The notes under the pieces: generated by a model
Database searches by the model: none
What the model saw: the letters and a program-made list of their open reading frames with translations, nothing else
Told to the model about the DNA's origin: nothing
Origin: Effrenium voratum
Lineage: Eukaryota; Sar; Dinophyceae; Suessiales; Symbiodiniaceae
Assembly (NCBI GenBank): GCA_963377175.1
Contig: CAUJNA010003819.1
Location: 181,001-245,000 of the forward strand
Direction of reading: 5' to 3'
Length of the DNA stretch: 64,000 nucleotides
Shown here: positions 19,904-28,319 of the stretch, one piece after another
Position numbering within the stretch: position 1 is the stretch's first letter
Layout: every line of letters begins with the position of its first letter
Position numbers and translations under genes: made by a program

Positions 19904-22684
19904 TTATTTAGATTTTTCTTTTTTCAATTCCTTAACTTCTTTTTCAAGTTTATCTATTTTATCATTTAATTCTAATACTGCTTTATGAACCAACACGGGT
20001 AAAACTAAATAATTTAATCCTAAATATTCTCTGTCCTGACATACAATATTTTCAAACTCTTTAGGAATTGCTTTCAATACTTCATCTGCGATATATCCTA
20101 TATGAGTTTTACCACCATCATTTCTATCGTGTCTCTTAAACTTCTTTGGCTTAAATTTCTTAATAATATTCATACAATTAGATTTGATATTGTCTATATC
20201 ATATTTCAATCTTGAGTCAGATGAATCAACAAACGTTCCGTTAATCGTTACGGTTGTCGCTGTTAAATCTATATTAGTTCCTGTTGATGGTTCAATTAAA
20301 TTACATAACAATTTCTTCGTTCCTGCAACTTTTACATTTTCATTGAATGTTGATGAGGCATTATTTGTAAAATTTTCAGTATTAATGGTAGCTCCAAATG
20401 TCTTATCAATAGATAATAAAACTGAAGGTGTAGTTGAACTATCTGAAACTCTAAAAGCTGTATTTGACGTTCTGAATATTACATCAATTGTGGATAAATT
20501 AGTTCCATCATAGTAAGTTGATATTTCACTTGTTCCCATTAATATATCTGTTCCTGTTGTCATTGAAATATTATTCAAAAATGAAACCGTTGTTAAATCA
20601 AATGATTGAATGGTATTAGTTGCTAAATAAGCATTTTGAACTGCTAAGTTAGTATCAACGGTTATTAATGTTCCACCGTTGGGTGATAAATGATTGCTTC
20701 TTAATGCTCCATTGGTTTTAATATAAACATCGTCAGCAAATAAATTGCCCATAACATCAACAGTGCTTGTGTTAAAAGTCCATCCACTGGTAATATTAAC
20801 TGCCCCGACTATGTTAGACTGAACAGCGGGGTCTCCACAAATAAATCTAATTGAAGAATTAGCATCGCTATTCCTCATATCAAACGATGAAAAAGCACTA
20901 ACATATCTATATAATTCGCAGTTTGTATCAATTGTTAATTTACCATCAGTAGCAATATTAACATTATCACAATTAACATCAGCATTCGTATAAATATTAC
21001 CTAGCACATCAATAGGCTTGGAAAAAATTGTTTTTCCTACAAGCCCATCAGCCATAAAATATTGGTTAGAAGCATTAGTTATATCTCCTACACTACACGC
21101 TACAAAATTAGGATGATGCATATAAAAACCTTCTGTTGCATCTGGTGTATATGTTTCTAAATATGGTTCTAATCCATTTATTGAAGTATTGATATTATCT
21201 ATTTTTGTTTTAATATCCGTTGAAAAATCATTATTTGTAAATAAATTTCCTTTCATATAAACAGCACCTTCAAAATATGATGTTCCGTGCATCTGCGCAA
21301 AATTATATGAAGTATGAACATTACCATTAATTGTAATTCTTGAAGCATTATTAGGCCTTCCAATAATGACATCTCCCGTATTCCACCCAAGTAATAATCG
21401 ATAAGGCGTAGCACCTGTTAGTCCTTGATAAGAGTCCAACTGACAACCTCTTTTAAATTCTAAACGTTGATTACTTACAGCATCTTGAATTCTTAATATA
21501 GGATTAGTATTATCTGTTAAACTAATAATTAATGGCGAATTCACTGTCTGTAATGTTGTATTAACTTTGTCTAATTTTTGACTTATTACTGTATCTTGTG
21601 CGCTATCATTTGTAATTATTGAATTAATTGTATTTGTATTTCCCGTTATTAATCCACTTAATCCATCTGATTGTAAAACATAACGAGCATCAGAACCTGC
21701 TATATCTAAAATAGATGAACACGAAAATAAACCTGATACTTGTAAATTACTTAATATTGTAGTATTATGATTTAATATTATTTTATCATTTTGAAAAGTT
21801 GAAGAATTATTAATTTCTACATCTCCAAAACCTCTTTGATTTAAAAACATTGTCGCTCCTGTTAAACTTCCATAAACATAAGTATCAATATAATTATTGT
21901 ATAATTCATGATAATAATTATAATTTCCAAATTCTGCTATTTTGAAAGTTGAATTAGTTGTTATATTATGTATTAATGTATTATTTAATATTGATGTATT
22001 TAACTTATTTGATAATAAATTATTAGTCGTTATTTTATTATAATAATCTGCTTCATTAAGTGAACCTCCATTCTGTAAATCTGATATGGCTGAAATATGT
22101 GAACTGACTGTACTATTTAATCCTGCTATTAAATTAGTATTTGAAGAAATATTATTAAAATTAGTTGTCATAGTAGAATTTAAATTATTTATTAAATGTG
22201 TATTAGAAGAAATATTATTAAAATTAGTTGTTATAGTAGAATTCAAATTATTTATTAAATGTGTATTAGATGAAATATTATTAATATTTGTATTAATTAA
22301 GTTAGAATTAGAACTAATGTTATTAAAATTAGATGTTATAGTAGAATTTAAATTATTTATTAAATTTGTATTTGATGAAATATTATTAAAATTTGTATTT
22401 GAAGTTATTGTTAGATTACCTATTAAAAATGTGTTTGAACTAATATTATTTGATAATACATTAACTTCCGTCTTATTGTATGATTGATTTATATCATAAA
22501 AATTAGCGTCAATCTGTGCTTTTGTGTAAGTATCTACTTGGTCTGCTTTATTGTTGAGTAAATCAATTATATCTGATTGATTAGCATATATGTTTCTAAT
22601 GTTTGTTATCCCACTTGTAGAATTGATTTCGCTAATTGTGTGTGCTACAACATTTTCAAAGTTTGTTAGATTTATTGAAGGCAT
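19904..22684 (-). CDS. fibre / tailspike-like protein with S74 self-cleaving chaperone domain
   Basis: 926 residues. Residues about 85-210 hold at least five imperfect repeats of about 21-28 residues built on NNISSNT.LINNLNSTITTNF, typical of a trimeric coiled or beta-helical stalk. The middle 600 residues are Asn/Thr/Ser-rich, as in beta-structured fibre shafts. The last 105 residues match the S74 intramolecular chaperone domain: S822-D-S-R-L-K827 reproduces the Ser/Lys dyad, followed by IGYIADEVLKAIP, LNYLVLPVLVHKAV and a closing coiled coil. By analogy with phage endosialidases, cleavage would fall between S822 and D823 and release the chaperone after trimer folding. A vertex or surface attachment role is inferred. 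A TCTA-type motif lies 18 nt upstream of the ATG. The frame is intact. Confidence 0.88.
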   Translation of the reverse strand: MPSINLTNFENVVAHTISEINSTSGITNIRNIYANQSDIIDLLNNKADQVDTYTKAQIDANFYDINQSYNKTEVNVLSNNISSNTFLIGNLTITSNTNFNNISSNTNLINNLNSTITSNFNNISSNSNLINTNINNISSNTHLINNLNSTITTNFNNISSNTHLINNLNSTMTTNFNNISSNTNLIAGLNSTVSSHISAISDLQNGGSLNEADYYNKITTNNLLSNKLNTSILNNTLIHNITTNSTFKIAEFGNYNYYHELYNNYIDTYVYGSLTGATMFLNQRGFGDVEINNSSTFQNDKIILNHNTTILSNLQVSGLFSCSSILDIAGSDARYVLQSDGLSGLITGNTNTINSIITNDSAQDTVISQKLDKVNTTLQTVNSPLIISLTDNTNPILRIQDAVSNQRLEFKRGCQLDSYQGLTGATPYRLLLGWNTGDVIIGRPNNASRITINGNVHTSYNFAQMHGTSYFEGAVYMKGNLFTNNDFSTDIKTKIDNINTSINGLEPYLETYTPDATEGFYMHHPNFVACSVGDITNASNQYFMADGLVGKTIFSKPIDVLGNIYTNADVNCDNVNIATDGKLTIDTNCELYRYVSAFSSFDMRNSDANSSIRFICGDPAVQSNIVGAVNITSGWTFNTSTVDVMGNLFADDVYIKTNGALRSNHLSPNGGTLITVDTNLAVQNAYLATNTIQSFDLTTVSFLNNISMTTGTDILMGTSEISTYYDGTNLSTIDVIFRTSNTAFRVSDSSTTPSVLLSIDKTFGATINTENFTNNASSTFNENVKVAGTKKLLCNLIEPSTGTNIDLTATTVTINGTFVDSSDSRLKYDIDNIKSNCMNIIKKFKPKKFKRHDRNDGGKTHIGYIADEVLKAIPKEFENIVCQDREYLGLNYLVLPVLVHKAVLELNDKIDKLEKEVKELKKEKSK

Positions 22685-22702
22685 AATCGATATAATTAAT
22701 TG

Positions 22703-22706
22703 TAGA
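22703..22706 (-). promoter_or_regulatory. TCTA motif before fibre
   Basis: Minus-strand AATTTCTACAATT, 18 nt before the fibre ATG. Confidence 0.4.
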
Positions 22707-22717
22707 AATTAATTATA

Positions 22718-23491
22718 TTAATTATTATCGTTAATGTATTCTTGATGTTTTTTAGTCTTTTCGTGTTGTGCTTTATGGTCTTGTCTATAAACAGACCCGC
22801 ATTGACATTCGATTTTAGTCTCTTTCCATTCTTTCATTTTGTCTTTGTTTTTTTCTCTATATTGTTTGAAATATTCTTGTTGTTCTGGTTTATGCTCGTC
22901 TCTCCATTTCTTACTTCGTTTATTGACTACATCTTTTTGTTCTTGGTATTTCTCCCGTTGCTTTTCTAATAGTTCAGGTTTGTTGTCTTCATAGTATTGT
23001 TTTTTCTTTGCTTTCAGTTCTTCCTTATGTTTTTCTCTATATTGTTTAGAGTTTTCAGCGTATCTTTCTTTGTTGTTTTCATAATATTGATGGTCTCTTT
23101 GTTTAACATATCCTTTATTGTTTTCCTTCCATTGTTTTTTTCTCTCTTGCTCCTCTCGCTGTGATACTATGGGTCTTTGCACTTTATTTAATGTAGCGTT
23201 TAGTTCTACAATGTATTCTCTTTCTTTTGCTCTTGCCTCCATTCCATTTTCACATTTCACTGTTTGTATCAAAACCATATCAAAATTATCAAGTCCTCCA
23301 TTTTCACGAATAAACTGGTATAAGTAAATATTGTAGTGTCTATCATTTTCATTTGTATATGCTCGTTTGTGGTTTGACTTTCTTTTGGTAAAATCGGTTG
23401 TATGTCCTACATAACAATCTTTGATATTCAAATCTTTACAAACAATCTTATAAAAATGAGTTTTTGAGTAATCTATGGGTTTAACTGGCAT
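22718..23491 (-). CDS. GIY-YIG endonuclease with coiled middle and zinc tail
   Basis: 257 residues. The nuclease domain is N-terminal: FYKIV (13-17) and CYVGHT (26-31) form the GIY-YIG signature, R37 follows, and the Glu of EARAKEREYI near 86-92 is the likely metal ligand. Residues about 110-225 are a very charged repeat region (KQYREKHKEEL, KKKQYYEDNKPE) likely to form a long helix. The end has CQCGSVYRQDHKAQHEKTKKH, a CxC...H...H zinc finger often seen at the end of such proteins. These nucleases are common in Polintons, mavirus and giant viruses, where homing, replication or repair roles are proposed. It lies between fibre and MCP on the same strand. No TCTA motif is near its ATG, but a perfect 22-bp palindrome is. 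Confidence 0.9.
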   Translation of the reverse strand: MPVKPIDYSKTHFYKIVCKDLNIKDCYVGHTTDFTKRKSNHKRAYTNENDRHYNIYLYQFIRENGGLDNFDMVLIQTVKCENGMEARAKEREYIVELNATLNKVQRPIVSQREEQERKKQWKENNKGYVKQRDHQYYENNKERYAENSKQYREKHKEELKAKKKQYYEDNKPELLEKQREKYQEQKDVVNKRSKKWRDEHKPEQQEYFKQYREKNKDKMKEWKETKIECQCGSVYRQDHKAQHEKTKKHQEYINDNN

Positions 23492-23494
23492 ATT

Positions 23495-23516
23495 ATCTTA
23501 TAATATATTATAAGAT
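23495..23516. promoter_or_regulatory. perfect 22-bp palindrome upstream of the nuclease
   Basis: ATCTTATAATATATTATAAGAT begins 4 bp upstream of the GIY-YIG start codon and 42 bp after the MCP stop. It could end MCP transcripts or bind a dimeric regulator. Confidence 0.5.
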
Positions 23517-23557
23517 GATATTTGTTTATATATGTTTTCAAGTAAAAAATGAATGAG

Positions 23558-24939
23558 TTAATCAAGTATCTGGCAACCTGCATCGCGAATGGATAATATT
23601 TGTTCTGATACTAATGTTATATATATCGTGTCTGGCATATTTGCTGATACCATATTTCCAACAGGTTTCACACGAATTAAAAGCTGTTGCCCTGCTTTTG
23701 TGTTAATTCCAGTATATGAACTATCGGGAACCTTTTCGAAATCCATAGCAAAGATAAACTTATCAACACGATAAGCAGAATATTCAATCGATAAATGGTG
23801 TTGATGGAACAATGGTAAATTTAATGCTTTTCGTAAATAATAGAATGCTTGTGTTAATGAACGGCATGGATACTCAGGATATAGTTTTGACCCTAATTGA
23901 AGTTGAAATTCTAAATCAAGGTCGGAATTGTAGTATCCACTTTCTTGGTAGTTCAAATAATACATAGGATGATAGAAGTTGTTGTATTCTTTCATAACGT
24001 GAATATCACCTACTCCGCTTTTACTGAAAGAGATGAACGCGGCAACGAGTTTAGACACTGAACGAACAACAGTAGTGTTAATTGACGACGAACCATCGGG
24101 AACTTGATTAGATTGACAAATAGAAGTATTATAAGTAATAGGTAATTCTTTCCCATCAAGTAGGTGAGCAACATATTTATTATGAAGGTCGTTGTCCAAG
24201 CTTACCAAATCAGTTTGAAGGAATGCGTTACTAATTGAGAACTGCTCATTTGTATGAAGGCTTGAGTCTGCGTTGCCACTTGCTGGAAACCTCGACCCAC
24301 CCGCTGTAACAACACAATCGGTAAAATTTGAAACTAGTTCAAGTTCTAAAACAAGAGGACACGCTTTTAACGGGATATACTTAAATTGATTGAATAAACC
24401 AAGCATCGGTTTAAATCCTACAACCATTTTTCTGTTAAAGCCTGGAATTGTGTAAGCGTCATATGCAGGACCAATATGACCCGATGCAGGAACTGCACGA
24501 CGTGTGTTTAAATCATCATCATATCTATAACCAAAACTCTGGGCGTCTTCATTGTCTCTTGCTCCTTTTGACATCATGCAACTCATCATGTGATGATTTC
24601 GGTTGTAATAATCAATGTCTTCAACAAGTTGATTACCAGCAATTAGTCTTGCTCTTCTAAAAAAGGAATAAGCAGGAGACAGAGGACGTAAGCGTTTATT
24701 GTCTGACGAGTCAGTGTTTTCAACAGTCATATAAACCATTACACTCTGCGGGTCAAGCCAAGTATTATCTTCAGCATTTAATGCTATTTTCAACACACGT
24801 TGACCAGATGAAGGGTGTAGATATTACTCCCAGAAGGAAAAAACGAGACAGAACGACGGTCGTTGATATAACTTGCACCTTTATTTAATTTGAATGAGAG
24901 GTTGTCAATTAGAATATCTTCAGCACTAAAAGTTTCCAT
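23558..24939 (-). CDS. major capsid protein, double jelly-roll, with N-terminal frameshift
   Basis: This is the hexon-type building block of the icosahedral capsid. The main open frame (412 codons from 24,796) begins at a GTG inside the first jelly roll and has features of Polinton/PLV MCPs: QSVMVYMTVEN, then RLRPLSPAYSFFRRARLIAGNQLVEDI, PLKACPLVLELELVSNF, and a C-terminal PDTIYITLVSEQIL. The true start is very probably the ATG at 24,939. From there 49 codons are open (METFSAEDILIDNLSFK and onward) before a TGA at 24,790, and the frame shifts by one base around 24,812-24,818, by a CCC run on the coding strand. One missing base explains it: decay, sequencing error or, less likely, programmed frameshifting. 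With the N-terminus it would be about 460 residues, a normal length. A TCTA-type motif lies 19 nt before 24,939. Confidence 0.87.
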
Positions 24940-24958
24940 TGCTATATATAATTTAATT

Positions 24959-24962
24959 TAGA
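24959..24962 (-). promoter_or_regulatory. TCTA motif before MCP
   Basis: Minus-strand TTATTTCTAAATTAAATT, 19 nt before the ATG at 24,939. Its presence supports that ATG as the real start. Confidence 0.45.
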
Positions 24963-24977
24963 AATAATTTAAACTAA

Positions 24978-25152
24978 ACTAAATTGATAAATTTATACAT
25001 TTATTAATTTCTAAAACAGAATTAATAATTATGATTTACAAATTGATGAAATTTTAATTTCATTAATTTCTAAAACATATTTTATATATGTTTTACAAAT
25101 TGATGAAATTGTAATTTCATTAATTTCCAAATCATAATTAAGAATTATGATT
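24978..25152. repeat. tandem palindromic AT-rich array
   Basis: Three units of about 57 bp contain AAATTGATGAAATT.TAATTTCATTAATTTC, itself palindromic; the first unit is degenerate. They alternate with further palindromes, AAAACATATTTTATATATGTTTT (25,072-25,094) and AATCATAATTAAGAATTATGATT (25,130-25,152). The array fills the gap between the stop of the 74-aa gene and the MCP leader. Confidence 0.75.
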
Positions 25153-25375
25153 ACAAATTGAATAATTTAGTGTAATCCTTTTGATTAGAATTATTATTAT
25201 TTTTAAATATTTTCATTTTCTTTTTCTTAATCTTATCTTCAACTGGATTATTCCCTTTTTCTTTCTCCATTACTAATTCTCTAATTTCTTCATATGTACT
25301 TTTCTTATACTTTTTATTTTCATTCTTAATCATATCATCTGTTGTTTCATTGTCATATTTCTTATGTTGTATCAT
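25151..25375 (-). CDS. small basic protein, unknown (74 aa)
   Basis: Highly charged, Lys/Asn/Glu-rich with KIKKKKMKIFKNNNN near the C-terminal third. Probably helical or disordered and able to bind nucleic acid. It overlaps the end of the upstream gene (25,362-25,703) by 14 bp, which suggests a shared transcript. The stop codon abuts the palindromic array. Confidence 0.55.
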   Translation of the reverse strand: MIQHKKYDNETTDDMIKNENKKYKKSTYEEIRELVMEKEKGNNPVEDKIKKKKMKIFKNNNNSNQKDYTKLFNL

Positions 25376-25703
25376 AATAATAATATGAAAATAGTTTTGC
25401 GTTTTTTCTTTTTACTATTTCATCAAGGTCTGATTGAGTGTGATTACAATTGTTAGTGTTGTCATTGATGAGGACATAACCATTTATATATTTTGGTACA
25501 ATCATATTATAAATTGAAGTAATCCAGTTATACTCAAAATAGTCAGGTCTAACTCTGACACTCCTAATAATGAAACATCCACACAGACATTTTACATGTG
25601 TTCGTTTATTATCTCTATTTAAATCCCTTAATCTTTCTACAAGTGTTAATGGTTTAAAGTTTGTTTCACTTTCTGTCAAGTTTTCTTTTAACTGATTATA
25701 CAT
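25362..25703 (-). CDS. unknown protein with Cys-rich knot (113 aa)
   Basis: Residues about 38-47 read HVKCLCGCFI; with nearby His this could bind a metal, but the spacing is not that of a known finger. The rest is mixed, with an aromatic stretch (DYFEYNWITSIYNMIVPKYING). No family recognised. The leader is long and AT-rich, without either shared motif. Confidence 0.6.
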   Translation of the reverse strand: MYNQLKENLTESETNFKPLTLVERLRDLNRDNKRTHVKCLCGCFIIRSVRVRPDYFEYNWITSIYNMIVPKYINGYVLINDNTNNCNHTQSDLDEIVKRKNAKLFSYYYYDTT

Positions 25704-25747
25704 ATATAATACTATATAATTATTTATTTAATTATTTATTTATTTAA

Positions 25748-26420
25748 TTAGTTAAAAAAATATAATATCTCATTTACTGGATAAATACTTCTTGAAACAT
25801 CTTTTCCTTGGTCTCCGTATCCAGTTATGTAATCGTGATTAGTAAATGGATTTTAATGAACCAGTATAAACAGTTATAGCGCCACGGTCAGCAATACTGA
25901 CAGGGTCTAAGATACTTCTAAAATTAATGTAATCATCGGTTATGTTAGACTTTCGTGATATAAACGGCGCTCCATAAGTAGTTAAAGTTAATTCTCTTTC
26001 AGGATAATCTTTTGTTATCTGTGCCCCTACACTTGAACCGAGACTATGTGTTATAAGATGTTTAACTTCATTGTTTTCATCCAATGCTGTTGATGTGTCT
26101 TTATATCGTTGTGAATATTTAGTCATTTTAAAGGGAAGTCCTACATCTGCCAGAATGTCATTAATAGCACCACCAAAAGTTCCTTTTCCAAATGTTCCGC
26201 TTACATACATTTTATCACCATCAATATAAAAACCTTTACCATTGCTATATGCTCTACTCAACCCTTGTGCATCAGTTAAATTTGAATTAGGATAATAACT
26301 ATTTCATATTTTGTCAGTTTGTTTCATAACATTAGTTATTTTAGTTGTTTTCTTATAAGGTTGATAATGTTTAATTTTCCCATGCTTCATTTCATAAATT
26401 AACTTTTTATTATTAATCAT
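25748..26420 (-). pseudogene. lipase-like alpha/beta hydrolase, interrupted twice
   Basis: The frame has THSLGSSVG, matching the G-H-S-L-G nucleophile elbow of class 3 lipases with Thr in place of the first Gly, and TYGAPF a few residues later, another lipase signature. An acidic residue in ILDPVS and a His in NHDY downstream would complete a Ser-Asp-His triad. The best start is the ATG at 26,420; its frame meets a TGA at 26,304-26,306 and then runs on unbroken to a TAA at 25,839-25,841. Near 25,850 an extra A in an AAAA run appears to shift the frame: one frame over, coding-like sequence (NPFTNHDYITGYGD) continues to a TAA at 25,748. The full product would be about 223 aa. Lipase-like genes are reported, to my recollection, in some virophage-type genomes; a role in membrane breach is inference. 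Confidence 0.7.
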
Positions 26421-26461
26421 ATATTTAAAGTTATAAATTAATTTCTCAATTAATTAATAAT

Positions 26462-26592
26462 GCTGACTTACAGCTTTGCTCTAAGCAACTTTTCATATAG
26501 AAAAGTTGACTTACGTCGTAGTCCTAAGCAACATAATATTTTTTGATTAGAAAATTTATTTTCTAATCAAACATATTATGTTGACTTACAAG
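26462..26592 (+). repeat. repeated GTTGACTTAC leader before penton gene
   Basis: GCTGACTTACAGC...CTAAGCAAC (26,462-26,489) and GTTGACTTACGTC...CTAAGCAAC (26,505-26,532) repeat at 43 bp. A third TTGACTTAC is the start of the penton coding sequence itself (26,581-26,589). Two hairpins sit between: 26,486-26,508 (CAACTTTTC / GAAAAGTTG) and 26,542-26,571 (TTTGATTAGAAAA / TTTTCTAATCAAA). Confidence 0.7.
26562..26565 (+). promoter_or_regulatory. TCTA motif before penton gene
   Basis: TTTTCTAATCAAA, 12 nt before the ATG at 26,578, in the right arm of a hairpin. Confidence 0.45.
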
Positions 26593-27432
26593 AAGGTCTA
26601 TATTGACAGCGCTCATATAATTAGTGGTACATCATCAAATTTCAAAGTTGAATTGCCGGAAACATTACAAACAGACAACGGAGTTCATTGCTACATTCAC
26701 GAAGTAACATTGCCTAACTCTTGGTATTCAATACAGTCAGGATTAAATAATATACTATACTTTTATTCTTCTCCGTTAGTTCCAGATGAAGATAACACAA
26801 ATGTCCATTATTTAGCGTTACAATTGGACGAAGGAGTATATACTGGCACAGAACTAGCGACAGAATTAAAGGCAAAAATAAATGGTATTGTTGATAATGC
26901 TAATTACTCAAATACTTATGAAATTTCTTACAGTGTAAAAACTAATAAAATAACAATTTATTCAAACTATGCTGATAGAAAGTTCGCTGTATTAACTGAT
27001 GAACAAATGAAACTAACATATGCAGATTATATATGGAATGGAAGTTTTAATGTTAATAACTTACAGTCTGTTAATGAAGTTTTAGGAAATTATCAAATGG
27101 TAGTTTATCAATATAATAATCCTTATGTTTCTGGTTTCGTTAATCTTCAACCCATTAGAAATATTTATATTCATTCTTCTCAAATGTCTAATTATAATCA
27201 AGTAAATTTAAGGACAGGCGATAGCACAGTTGTTAAGAAAGTGCCAGTCTCAGCACCACACGCGGGAATTGTCTTTGATAATGAAATGAACCCTCTCGAT
27301 TACTTGGATGTGTCAAATAGAAGCTTTAAACAGTTAGACTTCTGGTTGTCTAATTCATTAGGAAATGAAATTAATTTAAACGGTGTAAATGTTAGTCTGA
27401 GTCTACTTTTCGTAAAAAGCGATATTATTTAA
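26578..27432 (+). CDS. minor capsid (penton) protein, single jelly-roll
   Basis: This would form the pentamers at capsid vertices. 284 residues. The start, KKVYIDSAHIISGTSSNFKVELPE, followed by CYIHEVTLPNSWYSIQSGLNNILYF, is the typical opening of Polinton/PLV penton proteins: a DS..R/H..G.SS.F.VELP motif and then a strand-rich segment with P..WY.I. Next come EGVYTGTELATELKAKIN and a run of beta strands. The C-terminus ends in NLNGVNVSLSLLFVKSD-type strands. The frame is intact and the ATG is unambiguous. It faces away from the MCP block, with the lipase-like gene divergent from it, and carries its own TCTA motif. Confidence 0.9.
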   Translation: MLTYKKVYIDSAHIISGTSSNFKVELPETLQTDNGVHCYIHEVTLPNSWYSIQSGLNNILYFYSSPLVPDEDNTNVHYLALQLDEGVYTGTELATELKAKINGIVDNANYSNTYEISYSVKTNKITIYSNYADRKFAVLTDEQMKLTYADYIWNGSFNVNNLQSVNEVLGNYQMVVYQYNNPYVSGFVNLQPIRNIYIHSSQMSNYNQVNLRTGDSTVVKKVPVSAPHAGIVFDNEMNPLDYLDVSNRSFKQLDFWLSNSLGNEINLNGVNVSLSLLFVKSDII

Positions 27433-27435
27433 ATA

Positions 27436-27471
27436 ATATATAGATTTTCCATAAGGAAAATCTATATATAT
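27436..27471. terminator. perfect hairpin between penton and next gene
   Basis: ATATATAGATTTTCC and GGAAAATCTATATAT flank an ATAA loop, starting 4 bp after the penton stop. The right arm includes TCTA at 27,461-27,464, 10 nt before the next ATG. It could act as a 3'-end signal, a promoter part, or both. Confidence 0.5.
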
Positions 27472-27474
27472 TAT

Positions 27475-27948
27475 ATGTCAAGTATTGAGGTAGTAGATGT
27501 TAATAATGAAACTAAAACAGAAGAAGCACCTGTTAATAATGAAGTCGTTGAACAAAATGAAACAGTTAATGAAGAACCAGAAGAAGCCATTCATGAACCA
27601 AAAGCGAAAGCAAAAGCATTACCAAGAACTAAAAAAGAAGTTGAATTAGTAGAATGTGAACAATGCTCTAAAAAGATGACATTGAAAAGTTTGAGACACT
27701 CACATCCCAAAAATTGTAAGGGAGCACCTACTGAGTTATTACCAGTCAATCCACAAAAGAATATTAGAAAGATACAACCTGAAGTTATTTCAGAGATTAA
27801 GAATGAGATTAAACAAGAAGTGATTAAAGAAACTATTAAGAAACCCACTGCAACAGAACTATTAAACCAACATTATGAAGAACTTAAACAGAAGAAAAAA
27901 CAAGATAAACAAGAAAAAATAAACAAATTATCTTCATCAATGTTTTAA
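27475..27948 (+). CDS. acidic/basic protein with a CxxC...H...C zinc motif
   Basis: 157 residues. The N-terminal third is Glu/Asn/Val-rich and acidic; then KAKAKALPRTKKE is basic. CEQCSKKMTLKSLRHSHPKNC at about residues 60-80 is a likely zinc finger of CxxC-x12-HxxxxC type. The C-terminal half is a long Lys/Glu/Ile helix. A TCTA motif lies 10 nt upstream, which groups it with the late-type genes. It may be a small virion or DNA-binding protein; no homologue is recognised. Confidence 0.7.
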   Translation: MSSIEVVDVNNETKTEEAPVNNEVVEQNETVNEEPEEAIHEPKAKAKALPRTKKEVELVECEQCSKKMTLKSLRHSHPKNCKGAPTELLPVNPQKNIRKIQPEVISEIKNEIKQEVIKETIKKPTATELLNQHYEELKQKKKQDKQEKINKLSSSMF

Positions 27949-27978
27949 ATAATAATCTAATTATAATATATATTAATC

Positions 27979-28311
27979 ATGCTTATGAGAAGTCATAGAA
28001 ATGTAGAATTTAAAAGGGCGCCACAAGTATAACGTCATTATGACGTTTCAGATTTATGGGGAGTTGCCTCGCGTATGAATTACTTTAAACAGTTGAAGGA
28101 CACACTGGAAGCGAAACAATCACAAGGAGCATTAATAAAGTATAGAAACGATTTAGTTGAAAGCAACAGAACCGAAAGTTATAGAAAAGAGATAGACAGA
28201 ATAAGAAACATATTAGACAACACACGGACACCAGATGGAATACAAACGAAGGAACAACTAACTGTAAGAAAGAAGCATTTAGAAGAAATGATTAAGAATA
28301 TATCTTATTAA
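27979..28311 (+). CDS. small helical protein, reading frame perhaps broken by TAA
   Basis: The uninterrupted frame runs from the ATG at 28,075 (78 residues): a charged alpha-helical protein (LKDTLEAKQSQGALIKYRNDL and onward). Upstream in the same frame lie 14 further codons (RHYDVSDLWGVASR) preceded by a TAA at 28,030-28,032 and then by 17 codons from an ATG at 27,979. That upstream ATG has a TCTA motif 19 nt before it, while 28,075 has none, so I suspect a 110-residue gene with one nonsense codon. The alternative is a genuine start at 28,075 with a leader. Function unknown. Confidence 0.6.
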
Positions 28312-28319
28312 TTTATTTT

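Noticed and set aside
22086..22487. Plus-strand 133-codon frame opposite the fibre
   Set aside because: Shadow of the fibre repeat region.
24978..25152. CRISPR-like array
   Set aside because: Units are palindromic and adjacent, with palindromes rather than unique spacers, and no cas genes are present.
26304..26306. Idea that the element reads TGA as tryptophan
   Set aside because: Other element genes end at TGA in sensible places (15,224 and 29,260), and only one gene would need it.
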